The notes under the pieces are model-generated. The model made no database searches. It was not told the origin of the DNA and saw only the letters and a list, made by a program, of their open reading frames with translations. A program made the translations under genes and the position numbers. A stretch of DNA of 7,178 bases. It comes from Zetaproteobacteria bacterium. GTDB lineage: Bacteria > Pseudomonadota > Zetaproteobacteria > Mariprofundales > Mariprofundaceae. Shown here piece after piece: positions 1 to 6,583 of this stretch. The stretch covers positions 1-7,178 of the forward strand of contig JAJRVH010000009.1 in NCBI GenBank assembly GCA_021545625.1, given 5' to 3'. The stretch's first letter is position 1, and each line of letters opens with the position of its first letter.

Positions 1-426
1 GCCGCCCTGCCGGGAGCAGCCCGCCGGGCGGTCGAGGATGCCTGCGAGAAAACCCGGCACAATACCGGCATCCGGCTGATTCTGTGCCTGAACTATGGTG
101 GTCAGCAGGAGATTGTCGAAGGCGTGCGCCGTTTTGCGAGAGATGTGCTGGCAAGCGGCGACGCTTCGCTGGCGGATGCGCTGGATCCCGTCCGCTTTCG
201 CAGCTATTTGTGGCGTCATGACTTCGAGCCGGTCGATCTCCTGATCCGTACCGGTGGCGAAAAACGCATTTCCAATTTTCATCTCTGGGATGCAGCCTAC
301 GCCGAACTCTATTTCACCGATTGTCTGTGGCCGGATTTCAGCAAGGCCGATCTTGAAGATGCGTTGCGGGATTTCGCATCCCGCGAACGCCGTTTCGGGC
401 GCACCAGCGAACAGCTGACATCATGA
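1..426 (+). CDS. uppS: Undecaprenyl diphosphate synthase (UppS), 3' part; start lies upstream of the window
   Basis: This cytoplasmic cis-prenyltransferase adds eight isopentenyl units to farnesyl diphosphate to make C55-PP, the lipid carrier for peptidoglycan and surface polysaccharides. The frame is open from base 1 and ends at TGA 424-426, giving 141 codons. The family is about 250 residues, so roughly the first 100 are missing, including the catalytic Asp and the diphosphate-binding loop. Visible family blocks are NTGIRLILCLNYGG (about 61-105), then DLLIRTGGEKRISNF (about 235-279) and YAELYFTDCLWPDF (about 298-339). From knowledge of the E. coli enzyme, the Arg of RTGGE (247-249), the Arg and Ser of RIS (265-273) and the Glu of YAE (304-306) match IPP- and metal-binding residues Arg194, Arg200, Ser202 and Glu213; all are present. 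The C-terminus with RERRFG is normal. Its stop overlaps the cdsA start by four bases, so the two are probably translationally coupled. Identification is firm; only the 5' end is unknown. Confidence 0.96.
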   Translation, partial: AALPGAARRAVEDACEKTRHNTGIRLILCLNYGGQQEIVEGVRRFARDVLASGDASLADALDPVRFRSYLWRHDFEPVDLLIRTGGEKRISNFHLWDAAYAELYFTDCLWPDFSKADLEDALRDFASRERRFGRTSEQLTS

Positions 427-1199
427 GCGAACTTTCGAAACGCATCATCACGGCGCTGGTGCTGGTGGCGCTGGTCTGGGGATGGTATTTTCATACTTCG
501 ACACAGGGCTTCGCTGCCGGACTCTGCATACTGGGCATGCTGGTGTGCGGCGAGTTGCTGTTGCTGATGCATTTGCGCCCCGTCATGGCCTACCTGGCCC
601 TGACGGGCGCTTTCTGGCTGGGGTTTTATTTTTGGCCGCAAGCTGCGTCGATATTGCTGCTATTTACGGGCTGGCTGGCGCTGTTTGTGCTCAAAAGCCG
701 TTCGGGCGAGCAGTCCTTCGCCGCCTTTGCCGCCGCGGCCTGGATGACAGGCTGGCTGTTCGCCTTTGTCTGGGTGCTGGCCGATACCCATGGCAGCGCG
801 GAGGGACGAGGGCTGATCATCGGTGTTTGCCTGGCAGTCTGGGCGGCCGATATTGCCGCGTATTTTACCGGCCGGCGCTGGGGAAGGCGCAAACTGTGTC
901 CGGCCATCAGTCCCGGCAAGTCGGTGGAAGGACTGATCGGCGCGCTCATTTTCGGCGTGCCGGTGGCTGTATTCTGCTGGACTTCCTGGCATGTGCTGTC
1001 TCCCGTGCAGGCCGCGCTTCTGGGGCTGGTGGCAGTGATGACCGGCGTGCTGGGGGACCTTTCCGAATCCCTGCTCAAGCGTCTGGTCGGAGCCAAGGAC
1101 AGCGGCCGGCTGCTGCCCGGTCATGGCGGTCTTCTGGACCGGCTCGATGCCATCATCATGGCCGTGCCGGTGACCTGGGCGCTGTGGGGCATGCTGTGA
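423..1199 (+). CDS. cdsA: Phosphatidate cytidylyltransferase (CDP-diacylglycerol synthase)
   Basis: This inner-membrane enzyme condenses CTP with phosphatidic acid to give CDP-diacylglycerol, the precursor of all main phospholipids. The protein has 258 residues, slightly shorter than the E. coli enzyme (about 285) and normal for the family. It is very hydrophobic, with about eight likely membrane segments (near residues 8-24, 30-48, 53-71, 75-91, 101-120, 130-149, 169-187, 195-212) and a last one at 243-256. The family signature is complete at residues 216-242: S-x-L-K-R, then K225-D226, then PGHGG (232-236) and D239-R-x-D242. A cytoplasmic SPGKSVEG block at 163-170 is also typical. The ATG at 423 overlaps the uppS stop (ATGA). 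No strong Shine-Dalgarno precedes it, which fits re-initiation by ribosomes ending uppS. A long overlapping frame at 482-1213 is a shadow. Confidence 0.97.
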   Translation: MSELSKRIITALVLVALVWGWYFHTSTQGFAAGLCILGMLVCGELLLLMHLRPVMAYLALTGAFWLGFYFWPQAASILLLFTGWLALFVLKSRSGEQSFAAFAAAAWMTGWLFAFVWVLADTHGSAEGRGLIIGVCLAVWAADIAAYFTGRRWGRRKLCPAISPGKSVEGLIGALIFGVPVAVFCWTSWHVLSPVQAALLGLVAVMTGVLGDLSESLLKRLVGAKDSGRLLPGHGGLLDRLDAIIMAVPVTWALWGML

Positions 1200-1204
1200 G
1201 GCGG
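1198..1204 (+). promoter_or_regulatory. Probable Shine-Dalgarno of dxr (GAGG overlapping the cdsA stop)
   Basis: GAGGCGG begins inside the cdsA TGA stop codon. The GAGG core (1198-1201) is 5 bases before the ATG at 1207 and 11 bases before the in-frame ATG at 1213. The spacing slightly favours 1207, but both are possible, giving 383 or 381 residues. E. coli Dxr has only a short lead before its TILGSTGSIG block, like the 1213 version. Confidence 0.55.
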
Positions 1205-1206
1205 CA

Positions 1207-2358
1207 ATGGTAATGCGTCTGACCATACTCGGGGCGACCGGCTCCATCGGCTGCAGCACGGCCGATGTGATCGAGCGCCATGCCGACAGCTTTTGCGCCC
1301 ATGCGCTGGTCGGACATCGCAACGAGACGCGCATGGTCGAGCTGGCGGAGCGCCTGCATCCGGCCTGGGTTGTGATGACCGATGCCGGAGCGGCGGGGCG
1401 TCTGAAGGGAAGGCTGCCGGCCGGCGTACAACTGGCTGCCGGTATGGATGCTGCCGTGGAACTGGCTCAGGCCACCGAAACGGATATGGTCATGGCCGCG
1501 ATGGTCGGTTCGGCCGGTATTCCCGCCACGCTGGCTGCGGTGCGGGCCGGCAAGCGGGTAGGTCTGGCCAACAAGGAGTGTCTGGTTACGGCGGGCTCGA
1601 TCTTCATGCAGGCGGCACGGGCATCGGGTGCCGAGCTGGTGCCCGTGGATTCCGAACATGCGGCCGTGCATCAGTGCCTGATGGGGCATGACAGGGACTC
1701 GGTCGCGCAGGTGATTCTGACCGCTTCGGGAGGGCCGTTTCGCGATCGCGATCCGGCAAGCCTGGCCGATGTGACGCCAGAGGAGGCGGTGGCGCATCCG
1801 AACTGGGACATGGGTGCCAAAATCAGTGTCGATTCGGCGACAATGATGAACAAGGCACTGGAACTGATCGAGGCGAGGTGGCTGTTCGATCTGCCGGCCG
1901 GGAAACTGTCGGCGATTATCCATCCGCAGAGCATCGTCCATGCCCTGGTCGAATATACCGACGGCTCGGTGCTGGCGCAGCTGGCGATGCCGGACATGCG
2001 TATGCCGATTGCCTATGCGATGCAGTCCGAACCGAGGCTGGAAACCGGCATCAGCCGGCTGGATCTGGCGCAAACAGGGAGTCTGGATTTTCAGGCGGTG
2101 GACGAAAGGAAGTTTCCGGCCATGCGTCTGGTGCGCGAGGTGATGGGGGGAGAGGATTCGCTTGCAATCGCGATGAATGCTGCCAATGAAGTAGCCAACG
2201 CGGCATTTCGGGAGCGGCGCATCGGCTTCATGCATATTGTCGCGACGGTCGAGAAAGTCCTTGAAAGGGTGGAAAATATACCCGTTGGCGATCTTGAACA
2301 GGTATGGATGATTGATGCCGCCGCCAGGAAGGCGGCTGCCGAGGTGATTGGAAGATGA
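1207..2358 (+). CDS. dxr: 1-deoxy-D-xylulose 5-phosphate reductoisomerase
   Basis: Dxr converts DXP to 2-C-methyl-D-erythritol 4-phosphate using NADPH and a divalent metal. It is the committing step of the MEP isoprenoid pathway and the target of fosmidomycin. The 383-residue product opens with the NADPH-binding loop GATGSIG (9-15), followed by the ANKE block (121-124). The metal ligands are in VPVDSEH: Asp148 and Glu150, plus Glu219 in NKALE. TASGGPF (172-178) and HPNWDMG (197-203) form the substrate site and flexible loop, with His197, Trp200 and Lys216 present. The region between the metal motif and the Gly-rich motif is about 10 residues shorter than my recollection of E. coli Dxr, within family variation. 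The C-terminal helical domain (about 300-383) is intact. It sits 7 bases after cdsA, and its stop overlaps the rseP start. Its product feeds UppS, encoded two genes upstream. The start could be 1207 or 1213. Confidence 0.98.
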   Translation: MVMRLTILGATGSIGCSTADVIERHADSFCAHALVGHRNETRMVELAERLHPAWVVMTDAGAAGRLKGRLPAGVQLAAGMDAAVELAQATETDMVMAAMVGSAGIPATLAAVRAGKRVGLANKECLVTAGSIFMQAARASGAELVPVDSEHAAVHQCLMGHDRDSVAQVILTASGGPFRDRDPASLADVTPEEAVAHPNWDMGAKISVDSATMMNKALELIEARWLFDLPAGKLSAIIHPQSIVHALVEYTDGSVLAQLAMPDMRMPIAYAMQSEPRLETGISRLDLAQTGSLDFQAVDERKFPAMRLVREVMGGEDSLAIAMNAANEVANAAFRERRIGFMHIVATVEKVLERVENIPVGDLEQVWMIDAAARKAAAEVIGR

Positions 2359-3713
2359 TGGAAATCCTGCATACATCGCTCTCCTTTGTTGTAGCGATTG
2401 CGCTGCTGATCGCAGTGCATGAGCTCGGTCATTTCATCGTGGCCCGCAGGCTTGGCATCAAGGTCGAGAAGTTTTCCATCGGCTTCGGGCCGGCGCTGCT
2501 TTCCTGGCGTAGCGCCGACAGGGAAGTACTGTATGTGATCGCGATGATTCCGCTGGGCGGTTACGTCAAGATGCTGGGCGAAAATCCCGACGAGATGGGC
2601 GAGGAGGCAAAGGCTGAGCTGAGCGAGGAAGACAGGAAGCGGGCCTTTGACGTACAACCGGTGTGGAAGCGTGCTGCGGTCGCCGTGGCCGGCCCGCTGT
2701 TCAATTTCTTTTTCGCGATTGTGGCCTATATGATGGTCGGCTGGATGGGGCAGACCGTTCTGCCGCCGGTGGTCGGACATGTGGCGCCGGCCTCGATTGC
2801 CGAACAGGCGGGCTTGCGGGCCGGCGACCGGGTGCTGGCCGTGAATGGCCGTGAGGTGCATGCCTGGCAGCAGATGGAGGAGATGCTGAAGTCTGCGGTC
2901 GGTCGGCAGGCCGAACTGCGGCTGCAGCGCGACCGGAGAGAGTTGCAGCTGCGCGTGCCGGTGCCGCAGCCGGATCGGGATGCTTTGCTTGTCAATGTGG
3001 CTGATGAGCTGCTCGGCTTTGACCCGGGATTATCGCTGATCATCGATCAGGTCATGCCGGATTCCCCGGCCGAACATGCCGGCATCCGTGCGGGAGATGT
3101 TGTCGTCAAGGTCGATGGCAGGGATGTCGTTGATATCAAGGCGTTCATCGAACGTATCAAGAGTCATTCGGGCAGGCCAGTCGATCTGCTGGTGTTGCGG
3201 GATGATATTCGTCTGCAGTTACAGGTGGTGCCGGAGCAGGATGAGAACAGGCAGGGAAAGATCGGTGTACGTCTGAGCTCGCGCGTGCTGGGTAGCATGG
3301 AAACCTATCGCATGGGCCTTGTCGAGGGCGCGGGTTACGGATTCCAGCGCACCTGGGAGATGAGCGTGCTGACGCTGCAGGTGTTTGGAAAAATGCTGAC
3401 AGCGGCCATTTCGCCGGAGAATCTCGGTGGCCCGATCGCCATCGCCCAGCTGGCCGGACAGACGGCGGATCTGGGGATTGTGGCATTCCTGACCTTCCTG
3501 GCCCTGATTTCGGTCAATCTGGGTGTGCTGAACCTGTTGCCGGTGCCGATCCTCGACGGTGGCCATCTGGTCTATCTCGGTCTGGAAAAACTGCGCGGCA
3601 GGCCGTTGCCGCCGCGGGCAATGGAGATCACGCAGATGATCGGGCTGCTGCTGATCGTCGCGCTGATGGTGTTCGCATTCTACAACGATATTTCAAGGCT
3701 GTTCAGAGGTTGA
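2355..3713 (+). CDS. rseP: Site-2 intramembrane zinc metalloprotease RseP (two PDZ domains)
   Basis: RseP cuts the anti-sigma factor RseA within the inner membrane after DegS cleavage, releasing sigma-E; it also clears signal-peptide remnants. The 452-residue product almost equals the E. coli length (450). The first membrane segment (about 5-28) carries the zinc site HELGH (His22, Glu23, His26). GGYVKMLGE (68-76) is the conserved membrane-reentrant block. A second segment follows at about 106-130. Two PDZ domains lie near 133-205 (SIAEQAGLRAGD) and 222-295 (SPAEHAGIRAGD). The third membrane segment holds NLLPVPILDGGH (393-404), whose Asp401 is the third zinc ligand. A last segment spans 425-443. 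No cysteine is encoded. Two adjacent ATGs (2355 and 2358) overlap the dxr stop, so initiation is probably coupled; 2355 gives an ATGA overlap and 2358 gives TGATG. The two PDZ domains argue for RseP rather than the single-PDZ type. That its substrate here is RseA is inferred from the family. Confidence 0.96.
   Translation: MMEILHTSLSFVVAIALLIAVHELGHFIVARRLGIKVEKFSIGFGPALLSWRSADREVLYVIAMIPLGGYVKMLGENPDEMGEEAKAELSEEDRKRAFDVQPVWKRAAVAVAGPLFNFFFAIVAYMMVGWMGQTVLPPVVGHVAPASIAEQAGLRAGDRVLAVNGREVHAWQQMEEMLKSAVGRQAELRLQRDRRELQLRVPVPQPDRDALLVNVADELLGFDPGLSLIIDQVMPDSPAEHAGIRAGDVVVKVDGRDVVDIKAFIERIKSHSGRPVDLLVLRDDIRLQLQVVPEQDENRQGKIGVRLSSRVLGSMETYRMGLVEGAGYGFQRTWEMSVLTLQVFGKMLTAAISPENLGGPIAIAQLAGQTADLGIVAFLTFLALISVNLGVLNLLPVPILDGGHLVYLGLEKLRGRPLPPRAMEITQMIGLLLIVALMVFAFYNDISRLFRG
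3705..3709 (+). promoter_or_regulatory. Shine-Dalgarno of bamA (AGAGG)
   Basis: AGAGG lies inside the last codons of rseP and ends 5 bases before the bamA ATG at 3715. It is the clearest ribosome site next to bamA and supports that start, which also gives a good signal peptide. The rseP stop (3711-3713) lies between the site and the start, so coupling with rseP is likely. Confidence 0.75.
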
Positions 3714-3714
3714 T

Positions 3715-6024
3715 ATGCTCAGAGTGATCCCGTTCATGTTGCTGGCCGTACTGCTGGCCGCGCCGAGTCCGGCGAATGCAGCCGATGCGCCGCTGATTGT
3801 TGCAGTCGATGTGGAGGGCAACCATTTTGTCGAGAAGGAAACGATTCTGGCCCGCGTGGATGCGAAGCCGGGTCAGCGCCTCGATCGCAAGATCATCAGC
3901 CGTGATGTCCGGCGCCTGTACGAGAGTGGCGATTTCCGGGATGTCCGCGTGGAGGGCATCCGCAACGACCAGGGCGTGCGGCTGATCTATCATGTCCGGG
4001 AGTACCCGCTGATCGCCAAGGTGGAGCTGCATGGCAACGAGGAGGTCAAGAGCAAGGACCTGAAACTGCGCCTGAAGCTGAAACCGGGCTATGTGTTCAG
4101 CCCGCAACTGATGAAGGCCGACCTGAATACGATCCGCAAGGGTTATCTGAAGAAAGGCTATTATCAGGTGCAGGTCGACTTCGTGCCGCACAAACTGGAT
4201 GACGGTCGTATCAATCTTGATATTCATATCCATGAAGGGGATGTGACGCGTATTCAGCGCATCTCCTTCATCGGCAACCGCGCCTTTTCGGATGCCGAGC
4301 TGCTGGATGCCATCGCCTCGCGAACGACGGGGCTGATCACCTGGTTCAGCGATCGCGATGTGTTCGATCAGAAACGCTTCGGCGCCGACGGACAGATGCT
4401 GATCGAGCATTATCAGAACAACGGCTTTCTGGATGCGAAAATCGAGTCGTCGCGTCTGGCGATGACCGAGGACAAACAGCACTTCGATCTGACCTTTGCA
4501 ATTGCTGAAGGGCCCCGCTATCACATCGCCGATATCACGCTGAAAGGCGACGTGGTGCCGGATGCGGCGACTCTGAAGGAGCTGGTCACGCTGGAGAAGG
4601 GCGATGTCTACTCCCTGAAAAAGCTTCGGGAAACCGTTCTGGCGCTGACCGAAAGGGTGGGCGATGAAGGCTATGCCTTTGCGACCGTAACGCCGCTGTT
4701 CCGGCGCCATCTTGCCGAACGTACGGTCAGTATCGAAATGGATATCGAAAAAGGAGCCGAGGTCTATATCGAGCGCATCGAAATCGCCGGCAACGACAAG
4801 ACCGAGGATGCGGTGATCCGGCGCGAACTGAAACAGTCGGAGGCGGCGCGCTATTCCGCCAGCCAGCTCAATCGCAGCCGCGAGGTGCTGACCCGCTCGC
4901 CGCTGTTCGAGGATGTACGCATTTCACTGCCACGCGGCTCCGATGCCAACAAGGTCAGGATGAAGGTCGATGTAACGGAGAAGAAATCAGGCTCCTTATC
5001 GTTCGGTATCGGTTATTCCCAGACCGAGAAACTGATTTTCACATCCAAGCTCTCGGAGAACAACCTGTTCGGCAAGGGCTACAAGGGCAGTCTGAACGGC
5101 ACGTTCGGCAGCCAGACGCAGAACTATAACGCCAGTTTTACCGATCCCTATTTCATGGGAAGAAACGTCAGTGCTTCGGTGAACCTGTTCAAGTCGCAAA
5201 GCGATCCTTTTTCGGCGCTGACCTATCGTCAGAAGTCGCAAGGGGGCGGGGTTAATTTTGGTATCCCATTAAGCGATCATATTCATTACCATATTGGCTA
5301 TCAGTACAGTACAACGACGATTTCGGGCCTTGACCCTGCCACTTCATCATTGCTGCTGCTCTCCCAGCAGGGCACCCAGACGGTAGGCGAACTGAGCCAG
5401 ACCATCTCCTGGGATAATCGCGACAAGGCCATGGCTCCCACGTCAGGTCACTACGACTTTCTGCGCGGCAGCGTTGCGGGTCTGGGAGGCGATAACCGTT
5501 TCTGGGAGGCGGAGGCTTCCTCGAACTGGTATTTCCCGTTCGGAGAGCGAAACGATATTGTGCTGAACCCGTCTTTCAACGCCAAGATGATCAATACCTA
5601 CGGCGGACGTGACCTGCTGCTGTCGAGGCGTTATTCGATGGGCGGCATCGGGACGATTCGCGGCTTCGATTCCTACGGCATTTCGCTGCGCGACCAGAAT
5701 GGTGAAGCGGTTGGCGGCGATCGGCAGGTCAGGGCGTCGGTGAACCTGTTCATGCCGTTTCCGTATATAAATACGCCAGGTTTCCGGCTGGTGCTGTTTG
5801 CCGATGCCGGTACGTTGTGGGGCGAGGTCAACAGCATCGTCGCCAATCGGGCGATCAATATCAGGGAATCATTTTCTTTATCCAGAATGCGTTCTTCGGC
5901 AGGATTCGGTATCGAATGGATTTCGCCGGTGGGACCGATTTCCTTCGTTTGGGGTTTCCCGCTTAAAAAGGCCAGCGGGGATATCGTGAGAAACTTTGAA
6001 TTCGCATTGGGTGGAGCATTTTGA
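3715..6024 (+). CDS. bamA: Outer membrane protein assembly factor BamA (Omp85 family)
   Basis: BamA is the core of the BAM complex, which folds beta-barrel proteins into the outer membrane. The product has 769 residues against 810 in E. coli. A Sec signal peptide occupies 1-22, with likely cleavage at ANA/AD. Five POTRA domains follow, roughly at 26-95, 96-175, 178-265, 268-347 and 350-423. Repeating marks are a beta-strand with G-N (VEGNHF, LHGNEE, FIGNRA, IAGNDK) and a helix ending in a turn such as GDFRDV or GYYQVQ. The 16-strand barrel runs from about 425 to 769. Loop 6 carries the invariant IRGF (648-651), and GG-D (667-669) starts the next strand. The last strand ends in aromatic Phe769 (FEFALGGAF), the usual outer-membrane targeting signal. 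There is no cysteine anywhere. It lies 1 base after rseP and 20 bases before skp, whose chaperone delivers BamA's substrates. The GC-rich opposite-strand frame at 3703-4710 is a shadow. Confidence 0.98.
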   Translation: MLRVIPFMLLAVLLAAPSPANAADAPLIVAVDVEGNHFVEKETILARVDAKPGQRLDRKIISRDVRRLYESGDFRDVRVEGIRNDQGVRLIYHVREYPLIAKVELHGNEEVKSKDLKLRLKLKPGYVFSPQLMKADLNTIRKGYLKKGYYQVQVDFVPHKLDDGRINLDIHIHEGDVTRIQRISFIGNRAFSDAELLDAIASRTTGLITWFSDRDVFDQKRFGADGQMLIEHYQNNGFLDAKIESSRLAMTEDKQHFDLTFAIAEGPRYHIADITLKGDVVPDAATLKELVTLEKGDVYSLKKLRETVLALTERVGDEGYAFATVTPLFRRHLAERTVSIEMDIEKGAEVYIERIEIAGNDKTEDAVIRRELKQSEAARYSASQLNRSREVLTRSPLFEDVRISLPRGSDANKVRMKVDVTEKKSGSLSFGIGYSQTEKLIFTSKLSENNLFGKGYKGSLNGTFGSQTQNYNASFTDPYFMGRNVSASVNLFKSQSDPFSALTYRQKSQGGGVNFGIPLSDHIHYHIGYQYSTTTISGLDPATSSLLLLSQQGTQTVGELSQTISWDNRDKAMAPTSGHYDFLRGSVAGLGGDNRFWEAEASSNWYFPFGERNDIVLNPSFNAKMINTYGGRDLLLSRRYSMGGIGTIRGFDSYGISLRDQNGEAVGGDRQVRASVNLFMPFPYINTPGFRLVLFADAGTLWGEVNSIVANRAINIRESFSLSRMRSSAGFGIEWISPVGPISFVWGFPLKKASGDIVRNFEFALGGAF

Positions 6025-6033
6025 GTCTAAAAA

Positions 6034-6039
6034 AGAGGA
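6034..6039 (+). promoter_or_regulatory. Shine-Dalgarno of skp (AGAGGA), decides the start
   Basis: AGAGGA lies in the short bamA-skp gap and ends 5 bases before ATG 6045 and 8 bases before ATG 6048. It rules against the longer reading from TTG 6021, which would place the ribosome site inside the coding region and put eight charged or polar residues ahead of the signal peptide. Confidence 0.8.
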
Positions 6040-6044
6040 TTGAT

Positions 6045-6572
6045 ATGATGAATAACAGAAATATGCGCATGATGATGGCCGGTTCCGTGATGGCGGCAGG
6101 TTTGATGTTTGCGGCTGCTATGGCCCAGGCGGAGGAATTGAAATTCGGCTACGTGGATGTGAAGAGCGCGGTTGAAAATACAGCCGACTACCAGGCCGGC
6201 ATCAAGCGCCTGGAAGCGCTGAAATCGAAAAAGCAGAAAGAGCTGAACGTGCTTCTGGACAAGATCAATCAGGCTGAAAAGGACCTGATGGGACAGTCGA
6301 TGGCGATGTCGCCGGACCGCCTGGCGCAAAAACAGCAGGAGCTGAAGGAAATGCGCAAAAACCTGCAGCGTAAGCGGCAGGATGCGCAGGAAGAGCTGGT
6401 GGCCGAAAAGAATCGCCTCGATATGAATGTTGGCGCCAAGTTTCAGGCAGTCATGAAGGATTACGGCTCCAAGCATGGCTATGACATGATCATGCCCAAG
6501 TCCGCTTTCCTGTATGTGGATCCCAAGCACGATGTCACGGCCATGATCACCAAACTCCTGGATGCGAAATAA
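6045..6572 (+). CDS. skp: Periplasmic chaperone Skp / OmpH family protein
   Basis: Skp is a trimeric periplasmic holdase that binds unfolded outer-membrane proteins leaving the Sec channel and hands them to BAM. The 175-residue product starts with a signal peptide at 1-29, with likely cleavage at AQA/EE; the mature part is about 146 residues, close to E. coli Skp (141). The mature N-terminus has the family strand LKFGYVDVKSAVENT (32-46). A long charged helical pair follows at about 50-135, rich in Lys, Glu and Gln and split by a turn near MAMSPDRLAQK; these would be the chaperone's tentacles. The C-terminus returns to a strand (YDMIMPKSAFLYVDP) and a final helix. There is no cysteine. The ATG at 6045 is chosen because AGAGGA sits 5 bases ahead; 6048 is equally possible, giving 174 residues. 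The position between bamA and lpxD is the conserved one. The signal peptide is unusually rich in methionine. Confidence 0.94.
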   Translation: MMNNRNMRMMMAGSVMAAGLMFAAAMAQAEELKFGYVDVKSAVENTADYQAGIKRLEALKSKKQKELNVLLDKINQAEKDLMGQSMAMSPDRLAQKQQELKEMRKNLQRKRQDAQEELVAEKNRLDMNVGAKFQAVMKDYGSKHGYDMIMPKSAFLYVDPKHDVTAMITKLLDAK

Positions 6573-6583
6573 GCCGTTTCCCC

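Noticed and set aside
482..1213. 243-codon + strand frame overlapping cdsA
   Set aside because: It has Arg/Gly-rich composition and lies inside cdsA, which has the full CTP-transferase signature in the other frame.
1156..2376. 406-codon open frame on the - strand, longer than dxr itself
   Set aside because: It lies opposite dxr, whose catalytic and NADPH motifs are intact. The predicted protein is Arg/His/Gln/Pro-rich with no recognisable fold, as expected for the complement of GC-rich coding DNA.
3703..4710. 335-codon open frame on the - strand opposite the bamA POTRA region
   Set aside because: It is fully antisense to well-conserved POTRA domains, has no family motif and no good ribosome site that I can see. 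It is a codon-bias shadow.
5990..6030. Sigma-E-like promoter before skp: GAAACTT (5990-5996) and TCTAA (6026-6030)
   Set aside because: The two elements are 29 bases apart, whereas sigma-E promoters need about 16-17. The -10 position at proper spacing shows no match.
6021..6049. Sigma-70-like pair TTGAGT (6021-6026) and TATGAT (6044-6049) with a 17-base spacer
   Set aside because: The spacing is ideal, but transcription would begin near 6056, inside the skp coding region and after its ribosome site. It could not produce full-length Skp and is probably chance from the ATGATG start.
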